Source of the DNA: Lederbergia sp. NSJ-179
Lineage (GTDB): Bacteria; Bacillota; Bacilli; Bacillales; Bacillaceae_C
DNA length: 64,000 bases
Assembly (NCBI RefSeq): GCF_022867885.1
Contig: NZ_JALIFP010000020.1
Span: 1 to 64,000 of the forward strand
Direction of reading: 5' to 3'
Of this stretch, positions 42,935 to 51,145 are shown piece by piece. Below the pieces are notes generated by a model. It was not told where the DNA came from. It worked only from the letters and a program-made list of their open reading frames with translations, and searched no databases. Each line of letters starts with the position of its first letter. Position 1 is the stretch's first letter. Position numbers and translations under genes: made by a program.

Positions 42935-44677
42935 ATGATACGATATTTTAAACAATGGTTTTTAAACTTAGCTATAAATAAAAAACTTTTGCTTATTTTG
43001 GCTTCTTCCTTATTTGTTTTGATCTTCATTATTGATTTTTTCATTTACAGTGTATACGCAAATATTATTGCAGATAAAATTGAGGAACAAGCATTTCAGA
43101 CAACGGTTCAACTGTCTAATAACTTTGATAATAAAATTGAGATAATAAAAAATAAAATTATTCAGGTTGTGAATGATCCTACTGTACAGGAAGAATTAAC
43201 AGATGACATTGCCATTGAGCAACAAGATAAAGATAACTATTATAGCAATTTCCGTAAGATTAGACGAATTCTGGTACAAGTTTATTCGAGTGTAATGCTT
43301 GAGGACATCGAAATCTATGCAGATAATGGGGATCATTATTATATTTCCATAAGTAATGAAAAGCGACCAATAAAACATGAAGCGTTATATTTAGAAAAAG
43401 TGCAACAGAGTAATGGCGGAATCCTGATGTTTGCTGAACCGGAAGCTAGTGGTAATATTCTTTTTTTGAAGCAGATCAAAGATGAACGAACAGGACAAGA
43501 ATTGGGTATCATTCGTTTTGCTTTGAAAAAAGAATATCTTTATAAGTCAACAGAGGACAGCATAAAGCTGTCTAAGGGAATTATTTGTTTATACGACGGT
43601 CAGCTACCAATTTTTATCCGTAATGAATCGGATATGGACATAACAGATTTACAAAATAATTTAGAGAATGATGAGCAAAGAATTCCCGGTTTTTTTTCTA
43701 TTCGTTATCTATCATCGGACACGCATTGGAAAACAGTAGTCTTATTATCTAAAGAAGAGATGTTTAAAGAACTGAATCAGCTAAAGTATGTAGTCATCTT
43801 GGTATCTATGATCATTTACATGTTAGTCCTATTATTTGTTACGCGCCTAAGCCGAACCATTACTTATCCAATTGAAGAAATCACGTCTGGATTGAAGAAA
43901 TTTGTAGCAGGTGATTTGTCTGTACGACTTTCTGTGAATCGTAAAGATGAGTTAGGAACGATGAGCGAGACTTTTAATTATGCTGTTAGCCAAATTGACG
44001 AATTGATTACAGAAGTCAGTAATATGCGAAAGTTGGAGAAAGAGTTAGAGTATAAAACCCTGCAAGCTCAGATCAACCCTCATTTTTTATATAATACATT
44101 AGATGCAATATATTGGATGTCTCATTCCTCTGGAGAAATTGAAATCGCTAAAATGATTCTTGCATTAAGCAATCTTATGAGAAATGCTATTGACAATCAA
44201 AAAAGTATCACGACAATTGCTGAAGAATTAAAAATTGTGAATGATTATTTATATATTCAACAAATTAGACATTCTGACAAATTGACAGTAGATTACCAGA
44301 TTGACGAAGAATTAACCATATATAATGTCCCAAAATTAACCTTACAACCACTTGTTGAGAATGCTATCAAACATGGCTTATCAGATATTGACGAAGGTGG
44401 AAGAATTGTGATCCGTTTGTTTGAACTAGAAAATAAAGTTTTCTTATCCATTAGTGATAATGGAAAAGGGATCTCCGCTGAAAGGATGAAGCAAATCATT
44501 TGTAATTTAAAGGCCAAAGATTCATTAGAAGACACTCCACATGTTGGTTTATTAGCAGTGCATAAGCGAATTCATTTTTTGTATGGTAAAGAATATGGAT
44601 TGAGAATTCATACAAAAGTAGGTAAAGGAACGCTTGTTGAGTTGGTACTTCCTACAAAAGAGGAAAGGGGTACATAA
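42935..44677 (+). CDS. Sensor histidine kinase, YesM type
   Basis: This is a 580-residue membrane sensor kinase: first transmembrane segment about 15-37, a large extracellular sensing domain, and a second transmembrane segment about 283-303 (YVVILVSMIIYMLVLLFVTR). A HAMP domain (ITYPIEEITSGLKKFVAGDL) leads to a His_kinase domain with the phospho-His in QAQINPHFLYNTLDAIYW near residue 385. An HATPase domain follows with N-box LQPLVENAIKHGL and G-box ISDNGKGIS. It most likely senses the sugar or its binding protein and phosphorylates the adjacent regulator. Its stop overlaps the regulator's start (TAATG). Confidence 0.93.
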   Translation: MIRYFKQWFLNLAINKKLLLILASSLFVLIFIIDFFIYSVYANIIADKIEEQAFQTTVQLSNNFDNKIEIIKNKIIQVVNDPTVQEELTDDIAIEQQDKDNYYSNFRKIRRILVQVYSSVMLEDIEIYADNGDHYYISISNEKRPIKHEALYLEKVQQSNGGILMFAEPEASGNILFLKQIKDERTGQELGIIRFALKKEYLYKSTEDSIKLSKGIICLYDGQLPIFIRNESDMDITDLQNNLENDEQRIPGFFSIRYLSSDTHWKTVVLLSKEEMFKELNQLKYVVILVSMIIYMLVLLFVTRLSRTITYPIEEITSGLKKFVAGDLSVRLSVNRKDELGTMSETFNYAVSQIDELITEVSNMRKLEKELEYKTLQAQINPHFLYNTLDAIYWMSHSSGEIEIAKMILALSNLMRNAIDNQKSITTIAEELKIVNDYLYIQQIRHSDKLTVDYQIDEELTIYNVPKLTLQPLVENAIKHGLSDIDEGGRIVIRLFELENKVFLSISDNGKGISAERMKQIICNLKAKDSLEDTPHVGLLAVHKRIHFLYGKEYGLRIHTKVGKGTLVELVLPTKEERGT

Positions 44678-46284
44678 TGCTGAAACTATTGATTGTTGAC
44701 GATGAACCTCTTGTATTAAACGGGCTAAGCCAGTATGACTGGAATAGTTGTGGCTTTGAATTGATGGGTACAGCTAAAAATGGTTTATATGCTATCGAGT
44801 TTTTAGAAGACCATACTCCAGATGCTATTTTGTCAGATATCAGAATGCCGAAAATGAACGGGGTAAAATTTATCGAAAAAGTGATGGTATTACTTCCAGA
44901 TATTGAATTTGTCTTTTTGACCGGTTTTAATGATTTTGCTTACACCAAAGAAGCAATCAAGCTGGGAGCATATGACTATTTATTGAAGCCGGTAGATTTT
45001 GATGAGCTAGAAAAGGTTATGCTAGGTTTAAAGCAGAAGATTTTAGATAAGAAAAAGGAGAAGGAAGCATTCATTCATTTATTAGAAAAGGAACAAGAAC
45101 TCAATTATTTGAAGAATATAGACCATTTATTCCCAGCTTTATGGTCTGATCCTCAGTCAATCTCTAAGTTTCAATCTGATTTTAAGTTCAGCTCAACAGA
45201 CAGAATTGTGTTGATTGGTTCTGATCTAGTTCGTCAGTCGTCTGAAAAAAATTGGAAAGACACACAGTTTATTTTGTTAAAAGAACTTCAAGAACAATTT
45301 AAGAGGGAAGATATTCGTATTATGCAAAAAGAACTTGAGGAGCTAAATTATTCTTTTGTGATTTTGAACAGTATCAAAGGAGATGCAGTTTTGGTACAAG
45401 AGATTGAACGATGCTGTCAAGAAGCGAATAAATTTTTGAAAACTAAGCTCGGTGTATCGGTCAAATTTGCTATTTCTGAGTTTCATAGTAATGTAAATGA
45501 GATTGAAACTCTTAAAGTCCAAGTAGATACGTTATTAACAGCTAGCAAGTTTTCCACTGACCATCCAGTACTGTCCTTCTCAAAGTATACAGAAAAAAAG
45601 TATGATCTGTGGATTTTTTTAGATGATTTTCAGATGAATATATTTGAAACAATGTTGAGTGGAAATGTAAATCAGACTAAGAATATTATCGAATCTTGGC
45701 TTAAAATGATACCAGAAACCGCTAAGATTGACTTTGTAAAGTTTCGTTTTAACGGGTTCTTGTTGGAATATATGCAGTTTTTTAATGATAGGAAGGCACG
45801 ACTTCCAAAGACTCAACAGTTAGCAAGCCACTTGTATCCCTGCATTATTCGTATAATTGAAAAGGTTAATTCTGCAGAAACACTGTCTGAAGTACGAAAA
45901 TCAATAAAAGAGAATATTTTACTTTTAACAAATATAGGAAACGGTAACAATAAGGGAAAGACTAAAAAAGAAAAACTTGTTGAGCAAATTTTAATGATTA
46001 TTGAAACTGACTATGCTGACGATATTGCTTTGGAGGATTTGTCTGATAAGTATAATGTTTCAAAACCATATATTTCAAAGATTATCAAGGAGAAGACTGG
46101 CCGAAGCTTTATGGATATTTTAAACAGTACACGATTGACCGTAGCTACTGATTTACTAAAAGAGCATGGCTTGAAAATTAAAGATATTTCCAAAATGGTC
46201 GGTTTCATGGATGATAGTTACTTTATAAAAGTGTTTAGAAAGGAATACGGGATGACGCCAAGTGACTACAGACGTATTATGTAA
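44677..46284 (+). CDS. Response regulator with AraC DNA-binding domain, YesN type
   Basis: This is a 535-residue response regulator. Its receiver domain has acidic residues in LLIVDDEPLV, the phosphorylated Asp in AILSDIRMPKMNG near residue 54 and the Lys in DYLLKPVDF. The long middle part is typical of YesN-like proteins. The C-terminal AraC helix-turn-helix pair reads LEDLSDKYNVSKPYISKIIK and IKDISKMVGFMDDSYFIKVF. It should activate the fructan importer operon upstream in response to the kinase. The ATG overlaps the kinase stop. Confidence 0.93.
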   Translation: MLKLLIVDDEPLVLNGLSQYDWNSCGFELMGTAKNGLYAIEFLEDHTPDAILSDIRMPKMNGVKFIEKVMVLLPDIEFVFLTGFNDFAYTKEAIKLGAYDYLLKPVDFDELEKVMLGLKQKILDKKKEKEAFIHLLEKEQELNYLKNIDHLFPALWSDPQSISKFQSDFKFSSTDRIVLIGSDLVRQSSEKNWKDTQFILLKELQEQFKREDIRIMQKELEELNYSFVILNSIKGDAVLVQEIERCCQEANKFLKTKLGVSVKFAISEFHSNVNEIETLKVQVDTLLTASKFSTDHPVLSFSKYTEKKYDLWIFLDDFQMNIFETMLSGNVNQTKNIIESWLKMIPETAKIDFVKFRFNGFLLEYMQFFNDRKARLPKTQQLASHLYPCIIRIIEKVNSAETLSEVRKSIKENILLLTNIGNGNNKGKTKKEKLVEQILMIIETDYADDIALEDLSDKYNVSKPYISKIIKEKTGRSFMDILNSTRLTVATDLLKEHGLKIKDISKMVGFMDDSYFIKVFRKEYGMTPSDYRRIM

Positions 46285-46494
46285 ATCAAAACGATCATCA
46301 TCCCATTTTCCGCAGTGTAGATCCTATTCGTCCCCCACAGATCTACGCACCGTCGGTCTTGGATCATAGACTAAGATTCTAACCGCTCCCTACCTAAATG
46401 TACACGGTGTCTCTTACCTTTCTAAAAGTCCATTCACTATCCTATGCATGAATGGAATTTTTCCTTTTTTAATTAGTAGTACGGAACAAAATAT

Positions 46495-46546
46495 AACACC
46501 TTCTTAAAAATCATGCTATGGGCACAATTCAGAAGGTGTTTTTTGT
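46495..46546. terminator. Bidirectional terminator between converging operons
   Basis: AACACCTTCT (46495-46504) pairs perfectly with AGAAGGTGTT (46531-46540), followed by a run of T. It lies between the plus-strand regulator and the minus-strand siderophore-binding protein and can serve the plus strand best. Confidence 0.75.
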
Positions 46547-46587
46547 TGCATTTTATGAAAGTCACTGCAAAGAATTGCTGACAACGT

Positions 46588-47622
46588 TTATTTAAATAAA
46601 TCTGGATACATTTCCTTGGCCAACTTTTCCATTCCATCTATCGTGTTATAGCCATATCCAAACATATAGTTATAATCAACAGCGTAAATCTGCTTATTTT
46701 TTATGGCTTTCATGCTTGATAATTTAGGATTCTTATAAAGCGCCTCTTTTAATGTCTTAGCATCTACCCCTCCAGTTGTGGACCAATCTGGAATAATCAA
46801 GACATCAGGATCCGTATCAACAAGCCTCTCTATAGATATCTGTCCGTCTCCTTTTTCATTTTTAAAAGCATTATCAAGTTTTACCATGTTCATTGCATCA
46901 TTGAAAAAATTCTCACCATTGGCAGCCCATGCACCCACTTCATTGGGATCGGACATGTGCAGGTAGGCGAATGTTTTTTCTTCCTTTATGCTATCTAAAT
47001 TAGATCGTATTGCTTCCTCTTTGTCCTTCAATTCTTTTATAAAACTTTTTGCTTTATCTTGGACTTGAAATATTTCTCCCAAGTTTTCAATATCCTTATA
47101 GATGGAGTCATACGTTGCTCCCGTAACGGATGATTCAAGAACATACGTATTTATTCCCATATCATTAAGGGTATCGACTGTTCCTACTCCCCAGTCCGCA
47201 TTATCGAATAATCCTCCTCTCCCATAAACTAAGTCAGGATTTTCTCCTAATGCAACCTCTTTACCAATATAATCATCACTCAGGATGTGCAACTTGGAGT
47301 ATTCTTTTTCTACCGATTTATCTGGCGCTCCAAAATTTCCCCCTACTCCCACGATCCTGTCACCTAAGCCTAAATGGAGTAGTAATTCTGCTGCCGGCCT
47401 TGTATTGGCCACAATTCTTTCCGGTGCTTTCGCAAATACTTGTTCTTTCTTCTCCGCAGTTCCTCCTCCTTCAGCTATAGTATAGTTTTCGATCGTTAGT
47501 GGATAATGTTGATTGGCTTTCGTGGTTTTCGTCTCCGAAGTGTCGCTTTTTGATTCATTTCCACATGCAGTTAAAGATAGCATGGCAATTATTACAAGAA
47601 CTAGTAATCTATTCTTTTTCAC
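46588..47622 (-). CDS. Ferric-siderophore ABC transporter substrate-binding lipoprotein
   Basis: This is a 344-residue TroA/FhuD-type binding protein with signal peptide and lipobox Cys (VIIAMLSLTACGNESK). Family features are RIVANTRPAAELLLHLGLGD and the ENPDLVYG block. The start is GTG 47622, preceded by AAAGGTGG; the frame is open to 47658 but that part overlaps the ATPase end and holds no site. It is the last gene of a Fur-boxed permease-ATPase-binding protein operon, so iron-siderophore uptake is likely. The siderophore is unknown. Confidence 0.9.
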   Translation of the reverse strand: MKKNRLLVLVIIAMLSLTACGNESKSDTSETKTTKANQHYPLTIENYTIAEGGGTAEKKEQVFAKAPERIVANTRPAAELLLHLGLGDRIVGVGGNFGAPDKSVEKEYSKLHILSDDYIGKEVALGENPDLVYGRGGLFDNADWGVGTVDTLNDMGINTYVLESSVTGATYDSIYKDIENLGEIFQVQDKAKSFIKELKDKEEAIRSNLDSIKEEKTFAYLHMSDPNEVGAWAANGENFFNDAMNMVKLDNAFKNEKGDGQISIERLVDTDPDVLIIPDWSTTGGVDAKTLKEALYKNPKLSSMKAIKNKQIYAVDYNYMFGYGYNTIDGMEKLAKEMYPDLFK

Positions 47623-47641
47623 AATTAATCTTCCACCTTTT

Positions 47642-48403
47642 TTATATTCCATATGCAAAACCTAATCCCTTTGTAATGGGATTAATAAACGTTTGACACT
47701 TAATTTCATAGAGTGCTTCAATCGTATCTGGTGTAAGTACTTTTTCCGGTGTACCATGCGCATAAATCTTGCCATCTTTTATTGCATAAATATAATCGCA
47801 ATAATGCGCTGCAGTTTCTAAATCATGAAGAGCAGCGAGGACACCTATATTCAACTCCTTCACACAAGATAAAATTTCAATTTGATAACGAATATCTAAA
47901 TGATTAGTAGGCTCATCTAAAATCATAAATTTAGGTTGTTGCGCAATCGTTCTTGCTAAAATAACCCGTTGTTTTTCTCCCCCGGATAGGGATAAAAAAC
48001 TACGATCTTTGTATTTAAGTAAATTTGTCCTTATCAGTGCTTCCTCAACAATCCGGTAGTCCTCTTGCTTATCTGACTCTAACAATTTTTTATGCGGTGT
48101 TCTTCCCAACATCACCATTTGCTGGACGGTCAAGTCAAAACTCATTTCATTAAATTGCCCCACTACACCTAATTGCTGTGAAACCTTCTTTTCAGACGCT
48201 TTTAGAACATTCAAATCGCCTAAAAATACAGTCCCTTTATGAGGAATTAAACTCTTATACACACTTTTTAAAAATGTAGATTTTCCACATCCATTGGGTC
48301 CAATTAATCCTACAAATTGTTGTTTTTTTGCTGAAACTGAAATGTTTTTAACGATTTCCTTTTTACCAATCTTTATTTCCATTCCCTCTACGGTCAATTC
48401 CAT
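47642..48403 (-). CDS. Ferric-siderophore ABC transporter ATP-binding protein (FecE/FhuC-like)
   Basis: This is a 253-residue ATPase. Walker A is GPNGCGKST near residue 35, the signature is LSGGEKQRVILAR, Walker B is FMILDEPTNHLDIR, and the H-loop is ALHDLET. It powers the permease encoded just upstream. ATG 48403 follows GGAGGG and lies 3 bases beyond the permease stop. Confidence 0.93.
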   Translation of the reverse strand: MELTVEGMEIKIGKKEIVKNISVSAKKQQFVGLIGPNGCGKSTFLKSVYKSLIPHKGTVFLGDLNVLKASEKKVSQQLGVVGQFNEMSFDLTVQQMVMLGRTPHKKLLESDKQEDYRIVEEALIRTNLLKYKDRSFLSLSGGEKQRVILARTIAQQPKFMILDEPTNHLDIRYQIEILSCVKELNIGVLAALHDLETAAHYCDYIYAIKDGKIYAHGTPEKVLTPDTIEALYEIKCQTFINPITKGLGFAYGI

Positions 48404-48406
48404 TTT

Positions 48407-49516
48407 TCACCCTCCAAAATTGTAGCCTTTTTTGGCAATCATGTAGATAAATAATGGCGAACCAATAACAGATGTAATAATTCCAATTGGTAATTCAACA
48501 TTGTGGATTAATATTCTCGATAAAATGTCCGCCCAGATCAAAAAGAGTCCACCTAATAGTAATGTCGCTGGCATAAGTCGTTTGTGATCTGCCCCAAATA
48601 GTCCTCTTGATATGTGGGGGATAATAAGGCCCACAAAACCAATCATTCCTGCATAAGCGACCATGGTTCCTGTGATTAGTGCGGCAAGGATCATATAGAG
48701 TTTGCGATAGACACTTAAGTTAATTCCAAGTGTAATCGCGGATTCATCTCCTAATAACATCGTATTGAGCACTCGATGTTGAAAAAGAAACAGGCCGCAT
48801 CCAGCTAGAACAACAACTGCCATAATGGGGGTTTTATCCCAATTTGAAGAGGCTAAACTTCCCATCGACCAAAAGGTCACTGTTTTAATCCCTTCCGCAT
48901 TATTAGCAAAAAATATAATAAGACTCGAAAATGAACTACATAACGCCCCAATGACAACTCCCGAAAGGACGAGTTTCACGGATGTTGCTTTTCCACCCAC
49001 ACTTGATAAAATAAGCACTCCTATTGAAGTAATGATCGCACCTACAAAGGCTCCAAACGCTACACCAAATTGTGCCAATAACGCTCCGCTGCCAAAACCG
49101 ACTAATATCGCGAATGTTGCCCCTAGCGAAGCCCCTGATGAAATCCCCAGTATATAAGGGTCAGCGAGTGGATTTTGCACGACAGCTTGCATGATGGTCC
49201 CACATAAAGAAAGGCCCATGCCAATCAAAAGGGCAAAAATAACTCGGGGCATCCTGACTTGTGTAATTATATTTAAGTAGGATTGACTCTCAACAGTATC
49301 AATGGATCCCAATTTGCCATTTGTCACTGTATGTATAATGATCTTCATGGCTTGATTGAAGGGAATATGTACTTGCCCAATGGATACAGAATAAACAGTT
49401 GATACTATTATGAGGCAGATCAAAATAAAAATAATAGCATAATAGATGTTTCCTAATTCTTGTTTGTTTACCACCTTGTTACTCAGAAGCCTCATCCCTT
49501 TCAGAAAACCATCCAA
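48407..49516 (-). CDS. Ferric-siderophore ABC transporter permease (FecCD family)
   Basis: This is a 369-residue FecCD/BtuC-type permease with about ten hydrophobic segments. Family motifs are LRMPRVIFALLIGMGLSLCG-like near residue 95, NPLADPYILGISSGASLGA and GLIIPHISRGLFG near the end. It is the first gene of the operon, and a perfect Fur box overlaps its promoter region. The start is uncertain: ATG 49516, ATG 49495 or a nearby GTG are possible, with no strong ribosome binding site for any. A single permease gene suggests a homodimer. Confidence 0.92.
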   Translation of the reverse strand: MDGFLKGMRLLSNKVVNKQELGNIYYAIIFILICLIIVSTVYSVSIGQVHIPFNQAMKIIIHTVTNGKLGSIDTVESQSYLNIITQVRMPRVIFALLIGMGLSLCGTIMQAVVQNPLADPYILGISSGASLGATFAILVGFGSGALLAQFGVAFGAFVGAIITSIGVLILSSVGGKATSVKLVLSGVVIGALCSSFSSLIIFFANNAEGIKTVTFWSMGSLASSNWDKTPIMAVVVLAGCGLFLFQHRVLNTMLLGDESAITLGINLSVYRKLYMILAALITGTMVAYAGMIGFVGLIIPHISRGLFGADHKRLMPATLLLGGLFLIWADILSRILIHNVELPIGIITSVIGSPLFIYMIAKKGYNFGG

Positions 49517-49523
49517 ACGATAT

Positions 49524-49538
49524 TGATAATCATTATCA
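49524..49538. promoter_or_regulatory. Perfect Fur box
   Basis: TGATAATCATTATCA matches the Bacillus Fur consensus TGATAATNATTATCA at every position. It lies 8 bases ahead of the permease start on the minus strand, so iron repression of the operon is very likely. Confidence 0.9.
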
Positions 49539-49617
49539 ATTAAATAATAACAGATGATTTAATCATTATCAACATTTTTTTACACTTGATACGCTTCATC
49601 TAATTCCCAATTTCTTT

Positions 49618-49728
49618 TCAACCTTTTTCCTCCCTTTGCAGCATTCGATACAGAGTCATACGGGAGATACCAGCCTTTTCAGCAGCATCTGTCCGACTCA
49701 TCCCTTGGGCGCTTAATGCCAATGGCAC
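49618..49728 (-). pseudogene. Helix-turn-helix remnant of a resolvase-like protein
   Basis: A short minus-strand frame encodes LALSAQGMSRTDAAEKAGIS followed by RMTLYRMLQREEKG and a stop. This resembles the C-terminal helix-turn-helix of serine recombinases (pattern G.S...AA..AGIS..TLYR.L). The frame reads on upstream to about 49810 without a recognisable catalytic domain. It is probably the tail of a decayed resolvase or transposase. Confidence 0.5.
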
Positions 49729-50073
49729 TAAACTTGCGTGACGTAAGCTGTATTTAAGTCCAGGGAAGCCTCTTCCAAATCTCTGATTTGTTGGGGGAGG
49801 TTCACCATAGGAGACTTCTGCCTAAAAAAGCATTAGGCCAAATGAATCGCAACTTTCTTCATTCGAGATCAGCGGTTATGAGGCTTATCAACTGATTTTT
49901 TTTACCAATTTTTATCCCGTATAAATAAGAAATAAGATAATTGTCCTGTTTATCTTCACCCACGAATAGGATAACAGCGGGGGCTCTGTAAACTACGCAT
50001 CTCGAGAGAAAGACTTTAAGCCCTTAAGCTGATGCCTTTGAACGACTAGTAAAGGGGGGATTTGTAATAAAAT
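49729..50073. other. Intergenic region, no gene seen
   Basis: About 345 bases between the helix-turn-helix remnant and the LacI-type fragment, with no supported gene. Together with both remnants it looks like an eroded region. Confidence 0.4.
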
Positions 50074-50466
50074 GTGCAATTATTTCTTCAATGTAGAAGA
50101 AAAGATTCCAATCTAGAAGATAGTTTACCTCTTAAAAACCTTATCCAGAATAAGGTTGCTACTGCTTTTATTGCATTAAACGCAAAATTGGATCTGCATA
50201 TTTATAAATTGGATGAAAGTATGAATTTGAACGTTCCAGATGATCTATCCATTATATCGTTTGATGATCCGTATTTTGATTCTGAGTTAGGTGCTTTTAC
50301 ACATATTTATCAGTCCGAACAACTTATAGGAGAGGGGGCGGCAAATATATTAATTCAGTTACTGGATAAGCGTCATAATAATGAAGGATATAAGAAAAAG
50401 AACATTCCGCCCAAACTTGTTGTGAAGGGTACAACCGGTACCGCACCAAAAGTACTATTTGACTAA
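50074..50466 (+). pseudogene. LacI/GntR-type sugar-sensing repressor, C-terminal fragment
   Basis: About 110 residues resemble the C-terminal half of a periplasmic-binding-like sensor domain of LacI-type repressors: VATAFIALNAKLDLHIYKLD, VPDDLSIISFDDPYFDSELG, then FTHIYQSEQLIGEGAANILI and VVKGTTG. The N-terminal helix-turn-helix and the first half of the sensor are missing. No intact start with ribosome binding site fits, so this is a remnant. Confidence 0.75.
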
Positions 50467-51098
50467 AAAAGGGGAAGTCTTTTTTTAAAAGAAAGGAAAT
50501 ATAAATTTGACCTTTTTAAAATCGCTCTGTTGTGGGGAGAGAATTTATTCGGTTGCTAATCCTTCAAAGTGAGATAGAATAACAAAGATTCCTAGAGTTT
50601 GACCAAAGGAAATCTGAAAGAATGAGCCAAAGAATGGGCAGATCTGCCTTTCTTGGATCTAGCTCCAGCGCCCAGCGACTAGCAAACTTTCGGTGCCTTC
50701 CTACGATAAGTCAACATCGATTCACCCTTCGGGTTCATCGTGTTTCCTTTATCTCGTCAGGCCCCTAAAAAGTTTGTACGTCGCTAAACGGGCGCTTGCG
50801 CTTTTCTTAGCTCCATACTTTCAGACTTAATTAATGAAGCAGCGGTAACTAGGGTTAGCCTAATTATAGGACGCTTTAGACGCAGCTTTTTACCATAAGA
50901 ACTGCATTTACTCTCAAGTTATAACTAAAAAAACATGAATTTAATTTTTGTTTTCACCCGAAAAGGTCATTCATCCAATTGCAGCGCATATAAATCGCTC
51001 CGGATATATACTTCGCTAAAGTAGCGTATTGTTCACCTGTAAAATGATAATTTTTGAGAATCTATCTTTTTGGGTACTAACCAAATTTTCAATTGAAA
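50467..51098. other. Long intergenic region holding a dispersed repeat
   Basis: About 630 bases without a gene. A near-perfect palindrome (CCAAAGAATGGGCA with TGCCTTTCTTGG, 50627-50656) stands before the repeat at 50658. The rest is AT-rich and unremarkable. Confidence 0.45.
50658..50814. repeat. Bacillaceae-type dispersed intergenic repeat with long stem
   Basis: The element begins TCTAGCTCCAGCGCCCAGCG and ends GGGCGCTTGCGCTTTTCTTA. Its ends pair: AGCGCCC-AGCGAC with GTCGCT-AAAC-GGGCGCT. An inner hairpin lies around CATCGATTCACCCTTCGGGT. I recall very similar sequences as frequent intergenic repeats in Bacillus-related genomes. Only one copy is in this window. Confidence 0.65.
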
Positions 51099-51138
51099 AA
51101 AATCACAGATTGAGGATGAGTCCTCAGTCTGTGATTTT
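51099..51138 (-). terminator. Rho-independent terminator of the GxGYxYP gene
   Basis: An 18-bp stem (AAAATCACAGATTGAGGA with TCCTCAGTCTGTGATTTT, one G-T pair) with a 4-base loop is followed on the minus strand by TTTTTTT. It stands 8 bases behind the stop at 51146. Confidence 0.9.
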
Positions 51139-51145
51139 AACATTA

